A stretch of 64,000 bases of DNA from positions 3,299,048-3,363,047 of the forward strand of contig NZ_CH672376.1 in assembly GCF_000153105.1 (NCBI RefSeq). The letters run 5' to 3'. A model generated the notes under the pieces. It was not told the DNA's origin, did not search any database, and saw only the letters and a list, made by a program, of their open reading frames with translations. Positions 24,125 through 32,256 of this stretch are shown here, piece after piece. The first letter of the stretch is position 1, and every line of letters begins with the position of its first letter. Source of the stretch: Blastopirellula marina DSM 3645. Lineage in GTDB: Bacteria; Planctomycetota; Planctomycetia; Pirellulales; Pirellulaceae. The position numbers and the translations under genes were made by a program.

Positions 24125-24961
24125 TTGAACGTCGTCGCGATCAGTACCCTTACGCCGCAGCACCGCTATGTGTTGGCGAAGTTGCACGAAGCAAGTCCAT
24201 TGCGGCATCTGATTCAGCCTGTCTGGACCTCGCAGCCAACGACCTGGCGGCAATATGCGAAGGTTTTGCGATCGCCGCTGGGGGTCATCGGCCGACGATT
24301 ACAGTCGCGCTACGATTCCTGGCGCGGCGTTCGACATTTTCAAACGGTGGCCAAACTGCTCGGCCCGACTGCCGACTCCAAGTTTTCAGACCTGGAGCCA
24401 TCGATCGTTTCGATCCGCGAATTCAATTGCGCAGCCAACGTTGCGCTGTTGCGAGAACTGCAACCCGACGTGATCATTACGTCAGGATGTCCCATCTTGA
24501 AGCCGGAGATCTTTGGGCTAGCGCGTCTGGCGACGATTAACATCCACTGGGGCATCGCGCCCGCGTATCGCGGCGAGAACACGCTCTTCTGGCCGCTTTA
24601 CCACGGCGACTCGAACAATGTCGGCGTGACGATTCACCGCATCGACGCCGGTATCGACACCGGTCCGGTTCTGGCGCATGGATTTATCGAAGTCACCTCA
24701 GACGATAACGAGGATACGCTGACGGTCAAAGCGGCGCAAGTCGCGGCGCGCTTGCTGCCGGGAGTTCTGGCTCGCATCGAAGAGACGCAAACGGTCGAGG
24801 GTTTCGTCGCCCCAGAAAAGGGAACGCTCTATCTGGGACGAAAACGGACCTGGCGACACGATCTGGCCTATTGGTGGCGCCGCCGATCGCAACAGCGCAA
24901 CCAGCAAATCGCAACGGCTCGCGACGCGATCTATATCGGAAAGCCGGCTTCGGACTTTTAA
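24125..24961 (+). CDS. Formyltransferase-like protein (methionyl-tRNA formyltransferase fold)
   Basis: A 278-residue protein that appears to start at TTG 24125, with AAGG about 10 bases upstream; no in-frame ATG fits the fold. The core matches the N-terminal formyltransferase domain: PDVIITSGCPILKPEIF, then TINIHWGIAPAYRGENTLFWPL with the catalytic Asn/His, then IHRIDAGIDTGPVL with the catalytic Asp. It lacks the C-terminal tRNA-binding domain of Fmt and is shorter. It is therefore more likely a sugar N-formyltransferase or GART-like enzyme than the housekeeping Fmt. The Arg-rich end (RRRSQQRNQQIA) may bind nucleotide or surface polymer. Confidence 0.75.
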   Translation: MNVVAISTLTPQHRYVLAKLHEASPLRHLIQPVWTSQPTTWRQYAKVLRSPLGVIGRRLQSRYDSWRGVRHFQTVAKLLGPTADSKFSDLEPSIVSIREFNCAANVALLRELQPDVIITSGCPILKPEIFGLARLATINIHWGIAPAYRGENTLFWPLYHGDSNNVGVTIHRIDAGIDTGPVLAHGFIEVTSDDNEDTLTVKAAQVAARLLPGVLARIEETQTVEGFVAPEKGTLYLGRKRTWRHDLAYWWRRRSQQRNQQIATARDAIYIGKPASDF

Positions 24962-24979
24962 AGTCCGCACGCGGCGTCG

Positions 24980-26284
24980 TTAGATGTTCTTCAATCGCTC
25001 GGTCGAATCGCCGAACTTATCGAGCGTCACCCCAAATTTGTCCATTAGCGACAGATACAGACTGCACATCTTGCGGTTGGGCTGGTCGCGATAGTTAAGG
25101 ACGCGCCCCGTCTCCAACTTGCCGCCGGCTCCGCCCAATAGCAGGACTGGCAATTGCGTCGCATCATGCGTCCGGCCGGTCAGCATGCTGGAGCAAAAGA
25201 GAATCATCGAATTGTCGAGCGCCGTGCGCTCTCCCTCTTGAATTGCGTCCAACTTGCGTGCGACGTAGGCCAACTGCTCCACGAAAAATTGATTTACTTT
25301 CAACCAGTCGTCGGAGTCCTGGTGCGAGAGTAGATGATGAATCATGTAGTCAATGCCGAGATTTGCGAAGCGGAGCGACGAATGGTCGTTGTTTAGCTTG
25401 AGCGTACAGATCCGCGTCGCGTCGGTTTGAAAACCCAGCACCAGCAGGTCGCACATCAGGCGCATATGCTCGCCGATATCTTGCGGCGCGCCGTTAGCCG
25501 GACGAGCGATGTTCGGCTGCTGCAGCGTCGGCTTCCAACCTTGCAGTTCGCCGCGCTCCGCCGCCAATTCGATTCGTCGTTCCACTTCGCGAACCGAGTC
25601 GAGATACTCGTCCAGTTTGCGACGATCGGCGGTGCTGATATTGCGGCGCAAATCGGATGCGTCGCTGAGGACCGCGTCAAGCACGCTTTCGTCCGAACGA
25701 TGCGAGCCTTCTTTAAACAGACGATCAAACGCCAGCGCCGGGTAAAGTTCGAGCGGAGTCGGCGTGGTCGGCGAGCTCCAAGAGATATGCGAGCTATAGA
25801 GCATCGAATAGTTCTTGTGGACCGAAGGATTCGACTTTTCACACGCCAACACCAAGCTGGGGACTTTGGTCCCTCGGCCGTATCGCTGAGCCAACACCTG
25901 ATCGATGCTGGCGCCCGAGCGGATCTCGCCGCCTGAGGCGAGCGGAGCACCGGACAGCAAGTTGCCGGTCTGCGAGCTATGGATGTTTCCTTTCAGCGCT
26001 TCTTCGTTGTAGAGCCCTTCCAGAAAAAGCATCCGCTCGCGGTAGTCGGTCAACGGAGTGAGAACTCCGCCCAACTCCATCGCTGCGCCGGCGCCTTTGG
26101 CCCACCACTCTTGGCCATGAAATCCGTTTCCGGCGAACAGCACGGCGAACCGCAGCGGCGCCTCCGCTCCGGTATTCTGTTGGTTACGTTGTTCGCCCCA
26201 GACCGCGGTCGACTCCATCCACGGCAGCGCCATACTCACTCCAAGACCTCGCAACATCGTGCGGCGGGAAAGTCGACGTTTCAT
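24980..26284 (-). CDS. DUF1552 protein, Tat-exported
   Basis: A 434-residue protein with a twin-arginine leader (RRLSRRTMLRGLGVSMALPW). The body matches DUF1552: LRFAVLFAGNGFHGQEWWAKG near the start, then PSLVLACEKS, DVLR-type RRNISTADRRKLDEYLDSV and a C-terminal LLGGAGGKLETGRVLNYRD. The family has an alkaline-phosphatase-like core shared with DUF1501 proteins; the reaction is not known. It lies 30 bases behind the DUF1592 gene on the same strand, the invariant two-gene pairing of planctomycetes, so the two products probably work together. Confidence 0.9.
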   Translation of the reverse strand: MKRRLSRRTMLRGLGVSMALPWMESTAVWGEQRNQQNTGAEAPLRFAVLFAGNGFHGQEWWAKGAGAAMELGGVLTPLTDYRERMLFLEGLYNEEALKGNIHSSQTGNLLSGAPLASGGEIRSGASIDQVLAQRYGRGTKVPSLVLACEKSNPSVHKNYSMLYSSHISWSSPTTPTPLELYPALAFDRLFKEGSHRSDESVLDAVLSDASDLRRNISTADRRKLDEYLDSVREVERRIELAAERGELQGWKPTLQQPNIARPANGAPQDIGEHMRLMCDLLVLGFQTDATRICTLKLNNDHSSLRFANLGIDYMIHHLLSHQDSDDWLKVNQFFVEQLAYVARKLDAIQEGERTALDNSMILFCSSMLTGRTHDATQLPVLLLGGAGGKLETGRVLNYRDQPNRKMCSLYLSLMDKFGVTLDKFGDSTERLKNI

Positions 26285-26314
26285 GGTTCGATTCCTAAGT
26301 GGGGTAGGGGCAAA

Positions 26315-29300
26315 TCAATCGATGCCGACGAACTCTTGGCCGCGTATCTCGCGAAACTGGCGGCTCAACACGACCGCTTCGATCGCGGCGCCGATGCGAT
26401 AGTCGTTTTCGGCCAGCTCCGCTTCCATCTTCGTTAGCAGCGGCTGGTCCGACAAGCGAATCGATCGACCTAGCGCATAGCCGAGCAACTTGCGGCAAAA
26501 CTGTCGCACAAATGCGCTGCGCCGAGCGCCGGACAGATAGTCGCGCAAATCACGATAACCGGCGAGCGGAGTCCCATCGAGCAAGACAGAGTCGGTGACG
26601 ATCGGCGAACCTTGCACATCTTGTCGGCGGAAACGGCCGATCGCGTCGAAGTTTTCCAGCGCGAAACCATACGGGTCAATTCGCGCATGGCATTTGGCGC
26701 ACGCAGCGACCGATGTGTGTTGTTCCGTCAGTTGCCGTTCGGTCAAACCGGCCGGCGCCGCTTCCGGCAAAATCGGCACATCTTTCGGCGGTCGCGGCAG
26801 TCGTTCGCCCAGCAGCGTTTCTGAGACCCACGCGCCGCGCAAAATGGGGCTCGTCCGCGATGCGCCAGCTTGCATCGAAAGGACCGACGCTTGGCCAAGG
26901 ATTCCGCCGCGCGCATATTGCCGAACCCCATCCACGCGCCGCCAGTGCGAGCCGACCACGTTGGGGATCCCGTAATGTTTGGCCAACGTTTCATGGAGAA
27001 ACGTGTGGTCGGCGTCGATGATCTCTAAAACTGAACCGTCGCGCTGAATCAGGTCGGCGAAGAACTGCACCGATTCTTCGTACATGGAACCGCGCAGGTC
27101 GGCGAAATTTGGAAAGTGCTGTTCGCTCTTTTCGTCAAATTGATCGAAGTCACGGATGTGCATCCATTGGCAAGCGAATTCGATCGCCAGACGCCGGCTT
27201 CGCGGATCGACCCGCATTCGTTCGACTTCTGCTCGTAAGGTCGCTTCGTCTTGTAGTTGGTCCGCCGCGGCGAGATGTTCCAACTTTGCATCCGGCGGCG
27301 ATGACCAGAGAAAGTAGCTCAACCGGATCGCTAACTCTCGGCTGGAGACAGGCGACGAGCCGCGTCCTGGGCGAGCAGTTTCCAATCGATAGAGAAACGC
27401 TGGGGAAGCGAATAGTCGGCCCAATGACAAGCGAAACGCTTGATCGTGGTTAAATTCCTGCTCGCGCAGTTTGTCGTAAAGGGTGCGAATGCCGGTCTCT
27501 TCTTTGGTTGTCAACGGACGGCGATAGAGTTTCGCGGCGAACTCCACCAACGCGTCCAGCTGCACCGGTTCGGCCTCCGCCAGTTGCCGCTGGTAAGCAT
27601 CCGCATTGTCTTGGATCGGCTGGCGAACCGGATCAAAGTCGCTCGGACGACCATCTTGCGTCGCGTATTCCAACAGCTGTTCAAGAGCGCCGACGATCGT
27701 CAGCGCGTCTCCACTGACAAATCGGAGCTCCGACCAGAGACGATTCAAGCGAGCGGTTTCGGTCTCGGTTAGCAGCAAGCGTCGCAGCGGCTCATCTTCG
27801 CGATGATACAGCACCAGCGTCACTACTTCGTCAACCGGCACAATTTGCGGATAGCAGAACGCAATCGGAAAGAGCTCGCGGAATTGGCTCATCGAACTCG
27901 CAAACCGCTCGGCGGCTGCGCTGCCGGGGGCGGCGATGATCGACGCGCCCGTGATCAGGCGATCGGCCGCCGCTCGTGTGCGACCGACCTCGGCCTGGAC
28001 GCTTCCCTCATTCTGCGCTGCGTCGGCAAGCGTCGCGGTGACGACAAACTCGTAGCCTGACAGCATGTTGGCCGGCAGTGCGACTTCCAGGATCTCCGGC
28101 GCGCGCGAAATCAAGTCGTTGGCGGAATCGGTGACGAAACGATCCGGCGCGACGCCGTGATTCATCGGTGTCGTAATCTTCACTTGGCCGAGATCTTCAT
28201 TGGTCAACGAGGCGAGCAACGGACCGTCGATCGAAGTCAACTCGCGAAATAGGTTCGGGTTGGGATCCTCCCGACCGGCGATCGAGCCCAACTGCACGCG
28301 CAGTTCCATCTCGGCGGCGATTTCGCGGGCTCGCATCTCATCCCCGGCGCGGCTCCACTGCGCGACGAGCGAGTCTTGAACTCTCCGGTCGTTTTCCAAG
28401 AGGTTGAACGTCTGCGCAAAGAAATGCCAAACGTCGGCGTTACCCTGCTTGTCGGCATGCGGATTGCCGTCCGCAATCGAATCGGCGCAATCTCGCGATA
28501 GGGACCAGGTTCGGCCCTTGTCCGTCGTCGACTGAATCTCTAATTCGATCCCCGTCAAGTCACAGGTATGTTCCTGAGTGCGGGGGCCGATCAGCAGCGC
28601 CAGCATGTCTCCTGTTTTCATCGCTAGTTCGGGAAGCGCGGGAAACTCGGCGGTCAGACCGGAACCGACATCGGCCGCTCCCAGAATCCGCTGTTCTCCT
28701 GGGCGACGATGTTCAAGTCGCCATTGAAATCCATTGCCGCACGCATTGTGCGCATCAAACGCTTGCGGTTGGACGCGATAGGTCCCATCCGCCGGGCATC
28801 GCCAAGCGACGGCGACCCACCGCTCGGGACGAGGATGGACGGCGATCGAGTGGGGGCGAACGTCGCCGGGGATGCGGATCGTTTCGTCGGTCGAGTTGGC
28901 GACCAGCGAAAGATCGTTCAGCCCTGCCCTGCCCCAGCCGCGGATCGCCGCGCTGTTATCCAGCGGTTGATCGAGATACTCGGCGAGCGTCACCGGCTCG
29001 ATCGCGGAAATCCCCAAATAGCGGACCCATGCCGATAACAGCACCGGATCAATCTGATGCGAATGAGCTGTGGCAGCGAAATCGGGCGCTTGGTCGGTCG
29101 ATTTGATCTCCCATGCGGCGCTCAGATAACGCGTGAGATGCTGCAGCACCGCTTGGCGATTTTGTTCATAGGCGCTGGCCACGCCGCGCAGCTCGCGAAG
29201 CGGAATGATCCGTCCCCCGGTTCGGACAAATCGCGGATTGCGCCAGAGGGCGACATCGTTTTGATTCGCATCGCCGGAGGAGCCAGTCGTCAGCAATAGG

Positions 29301-30463
29301 AGGTCTGGTTCTCCAGCTTCCAGATTGACGGGGATCCGGAAGTCTTGCGACGCGACGACGGCGTCTTGGCTTTGTTGCCAGGGGCGAATACCGCCGAAAT
29401 GGCCCACCCGATTGAATTTCCAAAGTCGCTCTTGCCAGGCGCGAATATCGCTGGCGATCTGCAGCGCCTCTTTTTCGTTCGCTCCGGCGATGCGCCGTCG
29501 CAAGTCATCCAGCAGCGGCGACTGAGACGCGCTGCCCAGCAGCAACTCGGCCATCCTTGCAAAATACGAAGGATTGATTTTCTCGGCGACGGCGATCTCC
29601 ACTGCCGCAGTTGGCTCCCTTTGCAGACGCTCACGATGGCGAACCAGCGCCGGCAGATACAGATCAAGATCAACGCGTCCATCCAGTTTGGTGCCGACCT
29701 GAGGGTCAGCGATGGTCCAGAGGTCGAGGACGCTCGGGTCGCTGCCGTCCAACGTATGTCGCGTGTAGATCTCACGGATCTGGGCGATAATCTCGTTGGT
29801 CGCGTCGCGGCGGGTCGTTCCTTCGATAAAGCGAAACCCATCCGGCAGCAGCACCGCATGTTGGGCGATCGCCTGACCGGCGTCCAAGTATTTGCGAAAC
29901 AGCGCTGGTGACATCACCAGCGAAGCGCCGGTGTTGGTGAACCCTTCGCCGGCGGCGCCGTCCACCGGAAACTCGCGCGTCGGGTCGAAATCGATTCCGG
30001 TCAGATCGTGCAGCGTGTAGGCGTACTCCGCATTGTTCAAGCGACGAAGCAGCACCGGGCCAGGATCGCCGGCGTCGGCTTTCGCTTCGGCGTCGAGATA
30101 GCTGGTGGTCCAGGCCAACAAATGCCGGCGCTCGGCGGCCGTCGGCTGCGCGTTCTCCTCGGGCGGCATCTCACCACCGGCGATCATCTCGGCGACGCGC
30201 TGCCAAATCTCCGGGTCATGTCGGATCGCGGCGAAATCGGCGAACCGTTCGAGATCGAGTTCTCCTTCCTTCGCGTCGGTCGAATGGCAATCGAGACAAT
30301 AGGTCTTGAGGAGCGGTTGAACCTGCTCGTAATACTGTTGACCAAGGGGCGCAAACGGTTCGGCCAGCAGCACCGCCGGAGCCATCGTCGTCAAAGCGCA
30401 AACCGCGAGCATTCGCCAGCAGGGTCGGTGTTGAAAGCGTGCCGCAAGACCAGGAGGCCGCAT
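26315..30463 (-). CDS. DUF1592/DUF1588/DUF1585 cytochrome-type protein
   Basis: A 1382-residue exported protein. I chose ATG 30463; the signal helix is MLAVCALTTMAPAVLLA. An N-terminal cytochrome-like domain has one haem motif (CLDCH, near residue 55) and the EGELDLERFAD pattern of the planctomycete cytochrome C domain. DUF1587 follows (LLRRLNNAEYAYTLHDLTGID). A long middle region (residues 250-850) contains beta-rich modules. The C-terminal half has DUF1592 (LAIRLSYFLWSSPPDAKL), DUF1588 (GGILGQASVLSMQAGASRTSP, with CAKCH in DUF1588) and DUF1585 at the end. Co-transcribed with DUF1552. Proposed role: periplasmic oxidation of a complex polymer, unproven. Confidence 0.9.
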   Translation of the reverse strand: MRPPGLAARFQHRPCWRMLAVCALTTMAPAVLLAEPFAPLGQQYYEQVQPLLKTYCLDCHSTDAKEGELDLERFADFAAIRHDPEIWQRVAEMIAGGEMPPEENAQPTAAERRHLLAWTTSYLDAEAKADAGDPGPVLLRRLNNAEYAYTLHDLTGIDFDPTREFPVDGAAGEGFTNTGASLVMSPALFRKYLDAGQAIAQHAVLLPDGFRFIEGTTRRDATNEIIAQIREIYTRHTLDGSDPSVLDLWTIADPQVGTKLDGRVDLDLYLPALVRHRERLQREPTAAVEIAVAEKINPSYFARMAELLLGSASQSPLLDDLRRRIAGANEKEALQIASDIRAWQERLWKFNRVGHFGGIRPWQQSQDAVVASQDFRIPVNLEAGEPDLLLLTTGSSGDANQNDVALWRNPRFVRTGGRIIPLRELRGVASAYEQNRQAVLQHLTRYLSAAWEIKSTDQAPDFAATAHSHQIDPVLLSAWVRYLGISAIEPVTLAEYLDQPLDNSAAIRGWGRAGLNDLSLVANSTDETIRIPGDVRPHSIAVHPRPERWVAVAWRCPADGTYRVQPQAFDAHNACGNGFQWRLEHRRPGEQRILGAADVGSGLTAEFPALPELAMKTGDMLALLIGPRTQEHTCDLTGIELEIQSTTDKGRTWSLSRDCADSIADGNPHADKQGNADVWHFFAQTFNLLENDRRVQDSLVAQWSRAGDEMRAREIAAEMELRVQLGSIAGREDPNPNLFRELTSIDGPLLASLTNEDLGQVKITTPMNHGVAPDRFVTDSANDLISRAPEILEVALPANMLSGYEFVVTATLADAAQNEGSVQAEVGRTRAAADRLITGASIIAAPGSAAAERFASSMSQFRELFPIAFCYPQIVPVDEVVTLVLYHREDEPLRRLLLTETETARLNRLWSELRFVSGDALTIVGALEQLLEYATQDGRPSDFDPVRQPIQDNADAYQRQLAEAEPVQLDALVEFAAKLYRRPLTTKEETGIRTLYDKLREQEFNHDQAFRLSLGRLFASPAFLYRLETARPGRGSSPVSSRELAIRLSYFLWSSPPDAKLEHLAAADQLQDEATLRAEVERMRVDPRSRRLAIEFACQWMHIRDFDQFDEKSEQHFPNFADLRGSMYEESVQFFADLIQRDGSVLEIIDADHTFLHETLAKHYGIPNVVGSHWRRVDGVRQYARGGILGQASVLSMQAGASRTSPILRGAWVSETLLGERLPRPPKDVPILPEAAPAGLTERQLTEQHTSVAACAKCHARIDPYGFALENFDAIGRFRRQDVQGSPIVTDSVLLDGTPLAGYRDLRDYLSGARRSAFVRQFCRKLLGYALGRSIRLSDQPLLTKMEAELAENDYRIGAAIEAVVLSRQFREIRGQEFVGID

Positions 30464-30856
30464 GTGCGGGTCCAATGTGCTGAAGGAAGCGGGGGCGGGG
30501 AACAAGCAGCGGAACGAAAAACGGGAGGAGTTTTAGGTGAACTCTGAATCTACTTGATACGGCGGATATTGTCACATTTTTCCCTCGACAAAATGTAGCA
30601 TGCTATTTTCGGCAATAAGAAGCTTAGCGATCCCTGTTTTCTTCTCTGGCGAACAGGTCGTTCTAGCAGGTTCTGCCGGAAAATCCGGCCGATATTTGCC
30701 GCCGCCGGACGGCTAAATCTCGAACGACGAAAAATGCGTCGCCGGCTGCGCGGCGAATCTCTGGCGGAAAAAAGCGAACCGCCCAGCGAGTTCGCCGTCT
30801 AACTTTCAGACAATGCGACGCAAGCACCTTCGTGAACCAAGCAAAGCCAGTTTGTT

Positions 30857-30876
30857 AAAAGTCGCATGCGACTTTT
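30857..30876. promoter_or_regulatory. Perfect 20-bp palindrome with T run
   Basis: The bases AAAAGTCGCA are followed immediately by their exact complement, giving a hairpin ending TTTT. It lies just before the tRNA-like sequences. It could be a bidirectional terminator insulating them from the DUF1592 promoter, or an operator. Confidence 0.45.
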
Positions 30877-30882
30877 CTCTTC

Positions 30883-30970
30883 GCGGCGGGGCTTACGAAG
30901 AAGATTCGTCTCGAGGCGAAGACTCTGCATTCGTAATGCGGCGACGTCGGTTCGACTCCGACCCGGTGCT
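30883..30970 (+). other. tRNA-Thr(CGT)-like sequence with disrupted 5' part
   Basis: The 3' three quarters fold perfectly. The D stem is GTCT/AGAC (30908-30923), the anticodon arm CTGCA/TGCGG carries CGT at 30932-30934, the T arm is GTCGG/CCGAC with TTCGACT, and the acceptor 3' strand is CCGGTGC. The expected 5' acceptor strand is absent directly before the D arm. The best partner, GCGGCGG at 30883-30889, pairs six of seven but sits 16 bases too far upstream. It is either a pseudogene or a tRNA interrupted by a short insertion. Confidence 0.4.
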
Positions 30971-30992
30971 TTTCCATTTTCCCTCCAACCAT

Positions 30993-31063
30993 GCGCCCAT
31001 GATGTAGCGGCAGCCTACTGCCTTGCCATGGCGGAAGTGTGGGTTCGACTCCCACTGGGCGCT
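30993..31063 (+). tRNA. tRNA-Gly (anticodon GCC)
   Basis: 71 bases. The acceptor stem GCGCCCA/TGGGCGC pairs 7/7. The anticodon arm CTGCC/GGCGG has loop TTGCCAT with GCC at 31025-31027. The T arm GTGGG/CCCAC has loop TTCGACT. U8, A14, G15, G18-G19 and A21 are in place. The D stem is weak (one mismatch and one G-U pair) and the variable loop has four bases. No CCA is encoded. It is the only complete tRNA in a cluster of decayed copies, so it may be a non-essential or diverged copy. Confidence 0.7.
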
Positions 31064-31086
31064 CTGTCCGTTTGATGACAATTTTT

Positions 31087-31292
31087 GCGGTGGGTCCTGT
31101 GTTGGTACGGGAAGGCGACTGTTAATCGCTTTGTCGCAGCTTGGGAAGTAATAATCGGAACAAAAAAGCCAATGCTCACAAAATCAGAACACAAGCCTGC
31201 GGCGCAAGCCAAAGGAATGCGTTCGCCATTCCGAATCTAGAAAAGCGGTGCGCCTCTCCCAGAGCCATCGGTGTTCGACTCCCATTTCTTCC
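31087..31292 (+). other. Decayed tRNA-like fragments
   Basis: 31087-31130 resembles the 5' part of tRNA-Asn: a D arm with GTTGGTA in the loop and an anticodon arm GGCGA/TCGCT with GTT at 31121-31123. No T arm follows. Around 31250-31292 a T-loop sequence TTCGACT and a possible CCC anticodon loop remain, but the T stem no longer pairs. Both look like remnants. Confidence 0.3.
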
Positions 31293-31639
31293 GTCTCGGA
31301 TCCGCTGCTCGGTTTTTCAACCGCCGCGCATTGGTCGGTGGGCCCAAGCCAGGTCGAGTACGAGAGTACTTGCTTATTCCTTCACCTCGAGCACGCCTAT
31401 CTCGTTGCTTGACGACTCAATTTGAGGTGAAATTGACTCAGGCAGGCGTTTCGGCCCGCGCAAGTCGGCGAAGCGGGAAAACTCTGACGTAAACGTGTCG
31501 ATGTCAAAAGTTTTTGAAAATCTCTGCCCAGTTGGTCGGCATTCGCTCGCATTAGATAGTAGCGGGAGAGTGTTTCGAAAGGGCGCCGACAAGTGACAGG
31601 TCAAATTCGATCCGATAGGCCTCCGCAAGGGATAGCGCA

Positions 31640-32251
31640 TTGGTGGAATTGATATCGGGGACAAATTCCCAAATTGACGAGATTCTAGCGACCGCGCACC
31701 AACGCCCGGCCGTCGCCTATGATTTGATCCTGGCTCGTTCGTTAAACCATTTGCAGCGCTTGACGAAGTCGATGATGCAAGCTTATCCGCGATTGGCGCG
31801 TTGGGAGCAAACTGACGACGTGTTTCAAGAGGCGTCGATTCGTCTCTACCGCAGTTTAAAGGAAGTGAAGCCGACATCCGCGCGACACTACTTTAATCTG
31901 GCGAATCTGCAAATTCGCAGAACGTTGATTGATCTGGCCCGCAAGCACTTGGGGCCTATGTCGGCGGCGGCGAATCATGAGTCGAACTTCGCCCTGGACG
32001 ACGCGCCTGATCGAAATGAGTTGGACGCTCCGGTGACACTGGCGCAGTGGGCCGAGTTTCACGAAGCGGTCGACCAGTTGCCAGAAGATCTGCGAGAAAC
32101 GTTTTCGCTGTTGTGGTACTCCGACGCGTCGCATGCTGACGCGGCCAGACTGCTGGGCGTTTCGACAAAAACAATTCAACGACGCTACTTGCACGCACGT
32201 TTGTTATTGGCCGATTTGGCTCCTGATTTACTGAAACCTTCGGAGTCGTAA
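31640..32251 (+). CDS. ECF-family RNA polymerase sigma factor
   Basis: A 203-residue protein starting at TTG 31640 (AAGG 9 bases upstream) or GTG one codon later. Region 2 is QAYPRLARWEQTDDVFQEASIRL, then TSARHYFNLANLQIRRTLIDLARKH. Region 4 is VDQLPEDLRETFSLLWYSD plus the helix-turn-helix SHADAARLLGVSTKTIQRRYLHARLLL. This matches the planctomycete ECF groups that travel with Ser/Thr kinases. The kinase gene begins five bases after its stop codon, so both are one transcription unit. The kinase is the likely regulator of its activity. Confidence 0.9.
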   Translation: MVELISGTNSQIDEILATAHQRPAVAYDLILARSLNHLQRLTKSMMQAYPRLARWEQTDDVFQEASIRLYRSLKEVKPTSARHYFNLANLQIRRTLIDLARKHLGPMSAAANHESNFALDDAPDRNELDAPVTLAQWAEFHEAVDQLPEDLRETFSLLWYSDASHADAARLLGVSTKTIQRRYLHARLLLADLAPDLLKPSES

Positions 32252-32256
32252 TCGCA

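Larger units (their letters stand above)
30464..31639. other. Intergenic region with tRNA and tRNA-like sequences
   Basis: About 1.2 kb without a protein gene. A short stem ACATTTT/AAAATGT at 30574-30596 is in the promoter region of the leftward DUF1592 gene. A 20-bp palindrome lies at 30857-30876. One credible tRNA-Gly and three decayed tRNA-like segments follow between 30883 and 31292. The remainder to 31639 shows nothing clear. Confidence 0.6.

Noticed and set aside
30857..31292. Full tRNA array
   Set aside because: Only one of four segments folds as a complete tRNA; the others miss an acceptor strand or a T arm.
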